Origin: Pegea sp. RAD2-039 | Taxonomy: Eukaryota; Chordata; Thaliacea; Salpida; Salpidae | DNA: 64,000 nucleotides | Reading direction: 5' to 3' | Assembly (NCBI GenBank): GCA_034620365.1 | Contig: JAQGEQ010000380.1 | Location: forward strand, 1,674,001 to 1,738,000 | Shown here: piece by piece, positions 25,959 through 37,113 of the stretch | Position numbering within the stretch: position 1 is the stretch's first letter | Layout: each line of letters opens with the position of its first letter | The notes under the pieces: model-generated | What the model was told of the DNA's origin: nothing | Databases searched by the model: none | Seen by the model: only the letters and a program-made list of their open reading frames with translations | Made by a program: the position numbers and the translations under genes

Positions 25959-26888
25959 ATGAACTCAAATATTAAGGTTTTAGATGGAGGTTTATCTTGT
26001 GATTTATTCTTAAATGGTAATATTAATAAAAAGAAATTAAATAGTGACCCATTATGGGTTGCTAGAGTTGTTCTAGAAAATCCTGACGAAATTAAACGTT
26101 CTCATATAAGATTCATAAATTCTGGATGTGATATTATAACTACCAGTAGTTATCAATCAAGTATTCAAAGTTATATTGAGCATGCAGGTGTAGATGCAAC
26201 AAAAGCGAAAGAATTAATTGGATCTACTGTTGATATTGCAAAAGAAGCCATAAAAGAATCAAAAACAGAAAAAGAAATTATTATTTCTGCGTCAATTAGT
26301 CCTTATGGAGCTATATTACATGATATGTCAGAATACACAGGTAGTTATGTTGACAGTATTTCTGAATCCCAATTTATAGAGTTTCATTCTATTAATATTG
26401 ACATATTTATAAAGAAAGGTATAAAGTTATTTGCGATTGAAACATTCCCAGCTCTTAAAGAAGTCTTGGCTGCTCTAAGAGTCTTAGCAAATTATCCTGA
26501 TGCTAAAGCGTGGGTTTCTTTTACAACTAATGATGGTTTTAAAACAAGCTATGGCGATTTCTTTGAAGATGTTTATAAGTGCTTAGCAAAAAATAAGCAG
26601 ATTGTGGCGGTTGGAGTGAATTGTAGTAAAAGCTCATATGTTCCTAGTGTATTAGAAATAGCTAAGAAGTTTCTAGGCCAACACCAGTCTTTTGTTGTCT
26701 ATCCTAACCAAGAGGGTTATTTTGATGATGATTCTGGTGCTTCAATTGATCTAACTTGGAAAAATGATATTGTTACATGGTTAGATAGTAAAGTTGTTGG
26801 TTTTATTGGTGGTTGTTGCATGGTTCAACCAAAAGATATCAGTGTAATTAGGCAACATGTCGACAGTTGGTCTCCATGTTCCATTTAA
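25959..26888 (+). CDS. Homocysteine S-methyltransferase, intronless
   Basis: A single uninterrupted 309-residue frame of the Hcy-binding (S-methyltransferase) family, which transfers a methyl group, usually from S-methylmethionine or S-adenosylmethionine, to homocysteine to make methionine in the cytosol. The N-terminal DGGLSCDL loop (residues 9-16), the middle SISPYGAIL patch (112-120) and the three zinc-binding cysteines, one in VGVNC (Cys222) and two in GGCC (Cys286 and Cys287), are all present. Length fits the compact MmuM/YagD-like type. It lacks the long insert of classical BHMT, so this type is more likely. The absence of introns sets it apart from most neighbours, but its codon bias looks like theirs. 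The methyl donor cannot be told from sequence alone. Confidence 0.95.
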   Translation: MNSNIKVLDGGLSCDLFLNGNINKKKLNSDPLWVARVVLENPDEIKRSHIRFINSGCDIITTSSYQSSIQSYIEHAGVDATKAKELIGSTVDIAKEAIKESKTEKEIIISASISPYGAILHDMSEYTGSYVDSISESQFIEFHSINIDIFIKKGIKLFAIETFPALKEVLAALRVLANYPDAKAWVSFTTNDGFKTSYGDFFEDVYKCLAKNKQIVAVGVNCSKSSYVPSVLEIAKKFLGQHQSFVVYPNQEGYFDDDSGASIDLTWKNDIVTWLDSKVVGFIGGCCMVQPKDISVIRQHVDSWSPCSI

Positions 26889-27933
26889 ATTTCATCATAT
26901 ATTTTTAATTCTTTCTTTTGTTTAATTTGTTGGTAATCATTATTCTGTAATAACTGTTTCTTGTCCAATGTTTTTATTTCTAAAATTACTCATTATTTTT
27001 AAATAGTTTATAAATAGGTTAACTTTTTTAAACTATTTTCAAAAAATATTAGTTATAATTAAAAGTGGTGGTGGCTTGAAATTTATTTATAAGCTTTTAT
27101 TGTTGCATAATATTCTGTATAAGTTTTATTATTTATATATTTATGTTGATTTTATAAATTATAAATAAAAATTATTTTGAATGACTTAAATTTGCATATT
27201 TGAATTATTTGTTTTAAACCATTTCTTATTTAATTTAATCATTTCAATATATATTTTTTAGCTAAAAAATATATTAAAGTTATGAAACAAATTAAATTAA
27301 AATAAAGTTTATTTTGTTTATAATTTTAGATTTTGACCAACAACTTTGAGATCAAAATTTTGACTCTAGATAACTATCATCTTTTTATTTTGTATTTATT
27401 ACAAAACAAGTCAATCTGTACTTTGAAATCTTTTTATGAAACTACAATAATAAATTCATTTGCTGGTTTGGTTAATTTATGAATATTTTTTGTTTGTCAT
27501 ATATGTCTTGACTTCTTAAAAAATAAAAGTGTTTTAAGTTTCTATACTATTAAGTTATCTATTACAATGATTTTATGTAATACATTATACTTTACTTTTA
27601 GAATAAAACTTAATTACTTTTGATTACTAAATTGTTGTGAGTCTTATTAGACTTATTTTTATTAACCAGATAAGTTATTTGTTTCAAAGATTTTGTTAAT
27701 TTCTTGTAGAAAAGCTCATAGTTTTTTGCTTGATTAATATTTATATAATAAATTAATTTATCAAATTTTAATCTAATGTTTATATTTCTAAATTTGCTTA
27801 TATTTAAACATAATTTTTAATGAAAAATATATCAATTCATATAACTTTCCCTTATAAATCATTAAACTTGATATTATAAAAGTTTTTTTTCTTTTTACAG
27901 TGTCATAAAATAAGATTTAAAACTGCAATAAAA
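26889..27933. other. AT-rich spacer and VPS35 leader
   Basis: About 1 kb without a gene. It ends in the pyrimidine tract and acceptor described separately. Downstream of the methyltransferase, AATAAA-like signals occur around 27163-27170. Confidence 0.4.
27881..27900 (+). promoter_or_regulatory. Strong 3' splice acceptor 33 nt before VPS35 ATG
   Basis: A run of eight Ts followed by CTTTTTACAG gives a textbook polypyrimidine tract and acceptor. The gene body has no introns, so this acceptor serves either a 5'-UTR intron or trans-splicing of a spliced leader. Confidence 0.6.
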
Positions 27934-30336
27934 ATGGATAATTCAAATATGACTGGAGAAGGTCAAGAAAGGCTTTTAGATGAAGCTTTGCAAATAGTAA
28001 AAATGGAAAGTTTTCATATGAAACGTGATCTAGATAAAGAAAAGCTCATGGATGGTTTAAAACATGCTTCAGACATGATCAAGGAGTTAAGGACCTCTAC
28101 TTTAACACCTAAGAACTATTATGAACTTTATATGGCAATTGGAGATGAACTTCGCCATTTACAAAACTATCTTTTTGAAGAGCTGAAGAAAGATCAATTG
28201 CAAACAGATCTTTATGAGTTAGTTCAATATGCTGGGAATATAATTCCTCGCATGTATCTACTTGTAACAATGGGCGTTGTATACATCCAATCAAAGACCC
28301 GATCATACAAAACTATTTTAAAAGATCTGGTAGAGATGTGCCGAGGCGTTCAACATCCTCTAAGAGGTCTTTTTCTGCGTAATTATCTGCTTCAGTGTAC
28401 TAAGAATGTTCTACCTGACGTTAATCCAGAAGCAGATGAAGATGAACGTGAAACTTTAAAGATTGATGTTCACGACTCCATTGATTTCATTCTACAAAAC
28501 TTTGCTGAGATGAACAAACTCTGGGTCCGTATGCAGCATCTGGGACATAGCAGGAACCGTGAGAAACGCGAGAATGAAAGACAAGACCTACGGATCCTTG
28601 TCGGCACTAATCTTGTTCGATTGAGTCAGTTGGAAGGTGTTGATGTAAACAATTACAAGACAATCGTGTTGCCAAAAATCCTTGAACAAGTTGTCAATTG
28701 TAACGATGCGATAGCACAGGAGTATCTGATGGAGTGTATCATCCAGGTCTTTCCTGATGAGTTCCATTTACAGACTTTGGCATGTTTTCTACACGCATGT
28801 AGTGAGCTGGATCCAAATGTAAACGTGAAAAATACGATCATAGCGCTTGTAGATCGGCTTACAATTTTTGTTTCGCGGGATAACTCAAGTGGTATTCCGT
28901 CAAATATTAAATTGTTTGAGATCTTTTCACAAGAAGTTGCAAATATCATCACAATCAGATCAAGTATGAGGCTGGAAGATATCGTCTCAATGCAGTCGGC
29001 TGTTGTCAACCTTGCTTTTAAGTGCTACCCAGACAGAATTGATTATGTTGATAAAGTCCTCGGAGCTACAGTTGATGTATTTTCTAAACGAAACGTAGAT
29101 TCAGTGCCTAGTGGTTCATCTTTGTGTAAAGAAATGACTAACTTATTACAAATGCCTGTTGATGTATACAACAACATTCTCACTATATTAAAACTTCAAC
29201 ACTTTGGCCCTCTATACGAGCATCTTGACTATAATGCTCGAAAACGAATCGCTGTTTACATCGTTGGAAACGCTCTTGAACATGCTACAGTCATTGATAC
29301 ACCAGATCATGTTGATTCTTTGTTGTTACTCGTTTCTGCTCTTGTTCAAGATCAATCAGATCAACCAAATGAAGTTGATGAGGAAAGCTTTTTAGAAGAA
29401 CAAGGTCTTATTTCTCGCCTTGTTCATCTTCTGTATTCAACAAACCCAGATGAACATTTTTTTATTTTGAAAAAAGCAATTTCTCATTTTGAAAAAGGAG
29501 GCAGCAAGCGAATGGTGCTTACTCTTCCAGCAGTTGTGTTCGCATCTTATAAACTCGCTACTCGTTACAAAGAACAACAAGATAGTGATGATAAATGGGA
29601 ACGAAAGTGTAAAAAGTTATTTGAGACTTGTCGTTCAATCATTAACACCCTATGTCAAGCTGAACAAGCAGAGCTGCCCTTTCGACTTTTCCTACAAGGA
29701 GCTTTGACTGTTTCAGAACTACAATTCAGTAACCACGAAGCAATTGCCTATGAGTTTATATCTCAAGCTTTCTCTATCTACGAAGAAGATATCTCGGATA
29801 GTAGAGCTCAATTTGCAGCTGTTCTTCTTTTCATCAGCACCGTTGAACGATGTTCCTGCTTTAGTGAAGAGAATCATGCCCCACTAAGAACTCAATGTGC
29901 CCATGCAGCTTCAAGATTACTAAAGAAACCGGACCAGTGCCGTGCTGTGGCCCATGTTTCTCATCTATTTTGGTCCAGTAAAACTCAAGAAACTAACGGG
30001 GAAGAGATGCGAGATGGCAAACGAGTAGCTGAGTGCCTCAAAAAAGCAGTTAAAACTGCTAATCAGTGCATGGAATCAGCAACACAACTTCAATTGTTTG
30101 TTGAAATTCTCAACAAGTATTTGTACTTTGTTGAGCGAAGTTGTGAGGCAATCACTTATGAAATCATCGGTAGTCTAATTGCTAAGATACGTGATGAGTT
30201 ATCAAATATATCAGATGCAAGTGAACATGATATGATCAAAATGCATTTCGATAATACTATTAAACACGTGGAAGAGAGGAAAGAAGCTCTTGTTGCTGCT
30301 GGTAATATGGATGATCCTATTTTTACTCTTAATTGA
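27934..30336 (+). CDS. VPS35: VPS35 retromer core subunit, intronless
   Basis: VPS35 is the alpha-solenoid backbone of retromer, which binds VPS26 and VPS29 on endosomes and recycles membrane proteins to the Golgi or cell surface. The frame is 800 residues, essentially the length of animal VPS35 (about 796), and is colinear from end to end. The N-terminus has the family's [14 protein letters not shown] text, and PRMYL (residues 105-109) matches the conserved PRLYL motif required for VPS26 binding. The [15 protein letters not shown] patch and the [11 protein letters not shown] patch are also typical. The rest is helical repeat sequence. The coding region has no introns, which is unusual for such a long gene beside intron-rich neighbours. 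There are no internal stops or frame breaks, so it is not a decayed retrocopy. Confidence 0.98.
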   Translation: MDNSNMTGEGQERLLDEALQIVKMESFHMKRDLDKEKLMDGLKHASDMIKELRTSTLTPKNYYELYMAIGDELRHLQNYLFEELKKDQLQTDLYELVQYAGNIIPRMYLLVTMGVVYIQSKTRSYKTILKDLVEMCRGVQHPLRGLFLRNYLLQCTKNVLPDVNPEADEDERETLKIDVHDSIDFILQNFAEMNKLWVRMQHLGHSRNREKRENERQDLRILVGTNLVRLSQLEGVDVNNYKTIVLPKILEQVVNCNDAIAQEYLMECIIQVFPDEFHLQTLACFLHACSELDPNVNVKNTIIALVDRLTIFVSRDNSSGIPSNIKLFEIFSQEVANIITIRSSMRLEDIVSMQSAVVNLAFKCYPDRIDYVDKVLGATVDVFSKRNVDSVPSGSSLCKEMTNLLQMPVDVYNNILTILKLQHFGPLYEHLDYNARKRIAVYIVGNALEHATVIDTPDHVDSLLLLVSALVQDQSDQPNEVDEESFLEEQGLISRLVHLLYSTNPDEHFFILKKAISHFEKGGSKRMVLTLPAVVFASYKLATRYKEQQDSDDKWERKCKKLFETCRSIINTLCQAEQAELPFRLFLQGALTVSELQFSNHEAIAYEFISQAFSIYEEDISDSRAQFAAVLLFISTVERCSCFSEENHAPLRTQCAHAASRLLKKPDQCRAVAHVSHLFWSSKTQETNGEEMRDGKRVAECLKKAVKTANQCMESATQLQLFVEILNKYLYFVERSCEAITYEIIGSLIAKIRDELSNISDASEHDMIKMHFDNTIKHVEERKEALVAAGNMDDPIFTLN

Positions 30337-31215
30337 ACTTGTAAATAATTTTTACTGATTCTGTTTCAAGTAGTGTCAATACTCTTAAAACTGAACAAAC
30401 TTAGACAGATAAGAAGAAATTTTAATATACTAAATTCGAGTTTATGTTTATGTATAGTCGTTTTTTGGCATGAACTTATCAACAAATTTCTATATCTACC
30501 ATTTGTTCTTATTTTTGACATGGTTCTTGTTAGCTTCAGATTGAAACATGATTCTACTTTTTAAATAAACATCATCAACTAATTTCTCTGATAGATTAAT
30601 CTAAAATTATGAGTTTGAAATAGTTTAAACTTTTAGTTAAGTTCTTATCTATTGTTGAAAAATTTAGTTAAATTAAAAAACTAATAAATTCTCAAACTTC
30701 AGAACAAACTATTGATTTCCAAGACTTTCTTATTTATGATTACCTGATTATACTATTCATTGCTTATTGTCGAATTTCATCAATATACTTGAATTCCACT
30801 GAATATTTTTCTTTTAGTCTCTATGTATTTAATTGTTTAGTAGATTTATGTGTTGATTATGAAATAAAAAATTTCTGATAATTAATTTGAATGCATATAA
30901 GTTAGTTCTTAAAATAAAAAAGTTATTTTTGAGGTGAAACTAAAATCTAATTTTTGTCCCATTTATTTTATCATCAATTTAAAGTGTTAGTCAGCAGACT
31001 ATACAAGTGCAATCTTTATTAACTATTGCTTATTTCTTGATAATCATAGTTATAAATGTTCTGTTGTACGTTCATAAGCTTTAGAAATTATATCAGTTTC
31101 AATATTTAGATATAATGTAGTTCATAAGAAATACAAAAGTATATCTCAAATTCATTTTCAAAATTCTTCACAATGTTTCTTTTTTTTCTCCTGTAGTATT
31201 TAACTGATAACTAAA
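30337..31215. other. AT-rich spacer between VPS35 and PLGRKT
   Basis: About 0.9 kb of 3'-flanking and intergenic sequence, with an AATAAA-type signal near 30564. A pyrimidine-rich tract and acceptor (31176-31196) lie 19 nt before the PLGRKT start. No other feature seen. Confidence 0.4.
31176..31196 (+). promoter_or_regulatory. 3' splice acceptor 19 nt before PLGRKT ATG
   Basis: A T/C tract ending CTCCTGTAG with no recognised upstream coding exon. Candidate acceptor for trans-splicing or for a 5'-UTR intron. Confidence 0.5.
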
Positions 31216-32579
31216 ATGGGTCAGCTGGCAAGCACTATTAGCTCTGGAATGAGAAAAACAATGCAAGAATCCATGGAAAAGCAAATGGCTTTTCAACAGG
31301 AAGCTTTTCAAATGCAGATGGAACGTCAGTTAGTGATGCAGGTTCATTGGTTGGAATCATTATAAACCTGCTGTTTGAGATGTAAATTAAATTTACAGAA
31401 TGAAATGAGAGAACGACAAATGAGTATGCAAATAGCTCGACAAAGAGAAATCTTCAAATATTATTCAACTTTTTATTCATTAGTTATTGCTGGAGGTTTA
31501 CTTGGGTCAGTTCTGATTTTATTTAATGACATTTATCATTTGAAATTATCTTTTAACAGGGCAATAAAAAAGAAGCCCATGGCACTGATTCCAAGTGTTC
31601 CTCTTGGATTTATCTGTGCTTTTCAATATGATGCCGCATATGGTACTCTTATGGCAAGAGTTAGAGGTGGGTTAATATCTACTTTATGTATCTTTTTTGA
31701 TGAAATGAAATAAATTATTTGATTTGAGTAGATTTTTGATTACATCACCTAAACTTGTTTTATTCAGTTTTGATGTTAATTTTATACTTTTTCCAATTGA
31801 CTTTTTATAACTCTATTTTTAATTATTTAGCAAAATAATTTATCAAAGTTTTTAGTGACATGATTGAAAATTAATTTGGTTTTAAATTACTTCAATAGCT
31901 ACAAGTCTTTAAGTTGTACCTTTGTATTATTTTAAGAAAAATAATTTTCCAAACTATTCTGAGATGGTTTTATCATTGCATTTAATTTAGCTCCGTTTTT
32001 AGAATTTGTTTTTTTAGTTTGAAACTTTAAATTTCTTCAGAATCTTTTCTTCTTTGTTTTAATTAAAACAATTTTTGCAAAAAGAATTCTTTAAATCTTT
32101 TTTACAAATTTTTTTCACTTTTATACTAAATGATGGTTTTTATTGAAAACTATTATTAGAAAATATTATTTATTTGATTAAAATTAACTAAATAATTAAA
32201 GTATATATTTTTGGATGTAACAGCTTTTTATTTGTAAATAATTTTGATCAGAATTTACTTTGTGTGTTTTTCTGTGATCAATTATTAACTTGATGATTTG
32301 AAAATTTGCAATTTGTTCTTAAACTTGATGAAATAGTTTCAAATGAATATTTGTTCAAATGACTCAAATTTCATCATTTAATTGTAGAAAATTTTGCTAA
32401 TTTTAACTGTGAACTCAAATCTATTTTCAAAATATTTCTTCGATTTAATCAAAATTTTTAAAAATATTTTAGATGAAGCTGAATCAATACTTATCAATGA
32501 AAGACGTCGTTTATCACTTCCAAATAAAATGCCAACTTATGAATTGATTGAAGAAAAACGGCTTCAAGCGAAGAAATAA
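31216..32579 (+). CDS. PLGRKT: PLGRKT, plasminogen receptor (KT)
   Basis: PLGRKT is a small integral membrane protein described in vertebrates as a plasminogen receptor through its C-terminal lysine. Four exons join in phase: 31216-31341, 31399-31505, 31560-31666 and 32473-32579, giving 148 residues against 147 in human. The exon 1-2 junction yields QLVMQNEMRERQMSMQIA, nearly identical to the vertebrate family. It is followed by two hydrophobic segments (about residues 60-78 and 85-103) separated by AIKKKP, and then FQYDAAYGTLMARVRG. The chain ends in AKK, so a C-terminal lysine is kept. Whether it binds plasminogen in an invertebrate is unknown; broad conservation suggests an older role, possibly mitochondrial. 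The last intron is about 0.8 kb, long for this region. Confidence 0.95.
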
Positions 32580-34847
32580 TTCTTTTTTTTTCCATTCACT
32601 GTTTGCAAGACTTTAATTTTTTATATAACCAGTTAGTGGTGATGACCACAAGCAGCTTCAGTTAATCCTTGCACTTATAAAATGTGATTTATGTTACAAT
32701 TGATAAGCTCAGAAGTCATCAGAGTTTTGTTAGATGATCTCAAATGATTTGTATTAAGTTTTCTAACTCCGTGTTCGACGAACAAATTAATTTTCACAAA
32801 TCGTAAAATGTTCTCTTCTTAGCTTTGAATTCTGCCAAATCTTTAAATAATCGAGAATAAAAACTCAATGAGTAATATTTTATGTATCTTATAAGTCTTT
32901 TAATTTATAAATGATTTAAGCAAATTTAATAATTTTTAAGACCACTAACACCACTTTAATTAAATTTTGCCTATTGCTAAGCAGAGATGTTTAGATGTTA
33001 TTCACCACCTCTGTTGTAGAGTAATAAATCTTAATAAACTAAAAAGGGATTTTCACTTATAGCCTTTTGGTACGATTTATGTTCTAATTAAATAAAAAGT
33101 TCCCTCCACAAAATTACTCCAATTTGTTTTTGTAATTTTGTGAATTGGTCAATTAAAATTGTTGAATATTTAGAGTTTTTTAAACTTTATGTAAAATATT
33201 TGTAACTTCAATTTCATTCTTTAATGTTAGTAATCAGACTTTCAAAAAACTAGTTGTTAATCTTCTAATAGTAAATTGCAAGCAAGTTTCAAAAGAAAGA
33301 TAAATTGTTACTTATTTAAGAAAATGGCTTTAAATTGGTCTTCTGATATTTTGTTCAGCTTTTATTTATTGTATATAAATAGTATCTTAAAATGGAAAAA
33401 GAAATAAAAAACATTTTTTAAAAACTTCACTATGCACCTATAAATCAAGAACTACAATTTTATTTATTAAATTTTATCTTGTTACCTAATATTGAATTTT
33501 ACTGCTAATTCATTTTTATTAATGTATAGTTTAAACGCCTGACATTTGACAACAGCTTTGAAAGACTTTATTTTTATAGTTTAAAAATATTATAAATCAA
33601 TTATTCAAAAATTAAAAACAATTTGAGAAAACTTTGTTTTTTTGCTTGCAAAACAAAATTAATGAGTTATTTTTTCACATAATCTATTATTTTTACGTTT
33701 CTCTTAGTTGCATCTTAATGCATTTTGAGAACAAGTTATATTTAACAAATTTTCTTTATATCAACTCATTTTTCTAAACTGCATTTTTTAAAAGTAACTA
33801 ACAGATCTTAAACTAAAATTAGTTTAAAATATTATTAAAAAGTTCGGTAAAAGCATTGAGTTTTCAGCATCTCTAACATTCATATTTTAGTATTTAAGTA
33901 TATATGGTTATATCAAGTGTACCATAAAATATAAATAGCAGTTTGATAACTTTTAAATTTGATACTATTCTTCAAATTAGCAAAGAAAAACAATTTTGAA
34001 TGAAATCAGCAGTTAATAGTTCAAATTAATCTCACTTTGGTTTTATTTGAATTATGAAATTGAGTTACGACAAAAATATTTATTTATTAAAACAACTATA
34101 AATATTTACGAAATTAATATTAAATAGTATATAGGAAAATTAATATGTATAAATTGTTTGGTATAAATCTTAGCATGAAAAGATTTTTGTTGATATCATA
34201 AAACTATTTAAACATGTTTTTCATAAACTTTAGTTTGAAACTAATCTTATAATGTTGAATTAATAACGATACCTTCTATCAATAAATATTTTCAGACATT
34301 GATCAATTGTAATAGTACCATACTTGTTTCTAACGTTTTATTTTTGAATATATCAAAAGTGCTAGAGGTGAATAAATAAAATTTAGTTCAGCTTTATGTA
34401 GAGATGTCAAAAAAAAATGTTCATAATGTACTAGTGCAGGTATTTCGGTGATATAATTTCATAGTTAATATTGTGAATAAAATATATGTAAAAAGTCAAT
34501 CAACTAAACAAATTTTTAGATGAAGAATTAGTTTACAAAAAGCTTTCATTGCACTAACTATCTTATTAGCAATTAAAATATCAATACGAAAAAATGATTT
34601 GTTTCTTGAAAATTTTATCAGCTAATATAAACTTCGATGTTTTTTGGAGGGTTGGGTCCTAAACATGCGAACCACATAGTTTGTTTGTAAAACAGATGTA
34701 TATAAAATAGGTTTTTATGGTCAAACGTTTGGTTTTGTTGGCCGAGAAGTTTTACATATCTAAGTAGACATAAGTATATTTTAATCAAACTTTTTTTGTC
34801 CAATATGAAATTCAAACCTTCTTCACTTGTATTTTGAATAGTTTTTG
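32580..34847. other. AT-rich intergenic spacer
   Basis: About 2.3 kb of AT-rich DNA between the convergent PLGRKT and Ly6-like genes. It includes both 3' flanks. No coding frame, repeat or RNA gene recognised. Confidence 0.45.
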
Positions 34848-37113
34848 TTATACTGCCAAAAATGTGAGAAACATATAAACCCAGTAGCAAGTAATTTTAA
34901 GCAACAAATTTTTGGATCCATAACCTACAACACCATTTTTTTCAGAATCCAAAATATCCTCAAGAGAGCGCTTGTTACAATGGTCTGATCCACAGCAGGC
35001 AATTTTGCAATTTCTATATAAAAAATTGACAAAAATCAATCAAAAAACTAACTCACGTTCCTGTTTTTCATCATTTTTAAAAACGAGTTGATTTAAATGA
35101 AATTTTTCAAGAATTTTTGTGATAACAATTTTTATGTTGATTTTTATCAATTTAAAAAATTTTGCGGTTGGTGTTTTTAAGCAGTTTAACAATTTTAATT
35201 TAATAAAAATTCAATGTTAAAATTTAATTACATAATAAACAAAACATGCAAAAGACTTGACACAAACATACTTTGTTATTTTTACTTTGAAGCATTTTAA
35301 TTAAAAGAAATTTAACATTTTAACTATTTTTTTAATTATGAGATTTATTTTGAGGTCAGTATTTATTCCACCTTTAAAAATCTTGTGTAAATTTTTACTA
35401 TCAATTAAAAACCGATCAACATAAGATGATAGATAAAATGAAAGATTAAAACAATCGTAACAAAAACTAGAAAAGTTTTTTATCTAAAATAACTGCTTTA
35501 TTTTATCTTAATTATATTTTGCTTAGATATAGAGTAATGGGTTATAATCAGTCTACATTTATGCTTTTTTAACTCACAAGAACTTATGTTTTTCGAAGAC
35601 ATGATCTTTTAGAGTGCTAATAGTTATTTGGTGGAGTTGAGAACAACTTATTGCATTGCAGTCTACATCAGTACAATATCCAATAGTCATGTTTACTGAA
35701 AAGTAAATATTATTGAAATTGTTTGTTAAAAATAAATAACCAAAATTAATTTTTTATATATAAATAAAGTTAAAAAAATAAAAATATTTAAACTAAACAT
35801 GCTTAGTAATAATCCAGCAGTAAAGGTTTTAAAATAAATCTTAAAAATATTTACAACACTTTTGTATAGATAAATCTAACATAGATTTATTGTGTTAAAG
35901 ATCAAAATGAATCCGTACATAATTAGTGACATCACTTTTAAACGATCAAAATACCAACAGTCTATTTATAGATACATACCATTTTCAATAATCTATTTTT
36001 GTGTTTGTTAATAACTTCGAATATTTATTTAGCAGTTATTTATTTTGATGTTATCTCAAACGTAAATTTTGAAATAAATTGAAAACAAAGTTAAATTATT
36101 TTTAAAATCGTTTATTTTTTATTTTTGCAGTTTAAACGAAATATGAATCAAAATAATTTGTATTATTTTTTAATCAAAAGAATCGGTTATGAAATCATAA
36201 ATTTTTGAAGATTTTGTGAAATTTAATGAAGAAAAAATATTGATAAGTAGTTTAAACTCAGATAAATCAGAATTAGAAGCATAAAGTATTTTAAATTTTC
36301 GAAAAAGTTAATAATTTTAAAGAACATTATATCAATAATTTAATTAATTTCAATGAAACCACAAAATTAAATAAGATTTAGTATCCTATATTACATGAAA
36401 TATCAAATATTATGGTATTTAATGTCAATATTTTGTCTAGATAATTTAGTTGACTTGTCAAAGAACACTGTTGTAAAGTATCGACAGCAACATTAGATAT
36501 TGTTGATACTACGAAAAAAAATCTTGACGTTTTAATGCTTTGTTTATAGTTTATTTAAACTAAAGATTATTACGGAGTTAAATAATCAAAAAATTGTAAT
36601 CTTACTAAATTTCAACATAAAGATGAAATAAAGTTGAAACTTATTCAAAATCAATTTGATCAAAACTAAAATGTTTCAACAGTATTTAAGAAAAATACTT
36701 TAAAATTTAATTTAAATGTTTACTAATTGGCAATACAATAAATAATCTTTAAATTAAAACTACTAAAATATTGTTTCGAAATTTAGCTAATTTTATTTAA
36801 AAATTTTTTAATTCATTGTAACCAAGCTTATTGTAAAAGTTTTCATTTAGTTGTTAAAAAAATTGTAATTAAGAAAATATATAATTTACATACTGTTCAT
36901 AAAGCCATGACTGTCTGTCATAACGTTTGCCCGAAGACATTTATCTTCGGGTCTGGTACACTCTCTACTTAGATCTGGAAACTGATTTGTTGGTATAAAA
37001 AGTGAATTTGATTCAATTATATTCTGACATTTGAGTCCATCAACAACAAAATGTTTAATAAAAGTAGTCATTGCTAGTAAGAATGTTGTGAAACATGCAA
37101 TTTTATGAAGCAT
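34848..37113 (-). CDS. Ly6/uPAR (three-finger) domain protein, secreted and probably GPI-anchored
   Basis: Three minus-strand exons join in phase, 36894-37113, 35578-35695 and 34848-35013, to give 167 residues. The N-terminus MLHKIACFTTFLLAM is a signal peptide, after which the mature chain starts at about VDGLKC. It has exactly ten cysteines after the signal peptide up to the family signature CCGSDHCN, the hallmark end of an Ly6/uPAR three-finger domain (CCxxDxCN). The pattern is LKC, REC, DKC, GYC, VDC, ISC, NC, ACC and HCN. A hydrophobic C-terminal tail (LLLKITCYWVYMFLTFLAV) after a short spacer predicts GPI anchoring. Such proteins modulate receptors, cell adhesion or epithelial barriers, but the specific role here is unknown. 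The gap between the first two cysteines is longer than usual. Introns are about 1.2 and 0.56 kb. Confidence 0.85.

Noticed and set aside
25959..26888. Bacterial contamination or recent transfer as the source of the intronless methyltransferase
   Set aside because: Codon and base use match the surrounding genes, it is flanked by animal genes, and animals are known to have members of this family. Only an old event remains possible.
27934..30336. VPS35 as a processed pseudogene
   Set aside because: The 800-codon frame is intact from end to end with conserved motifs, and a strong acceptor sits at its 5' end; no poly(A) tract or decay is seen.
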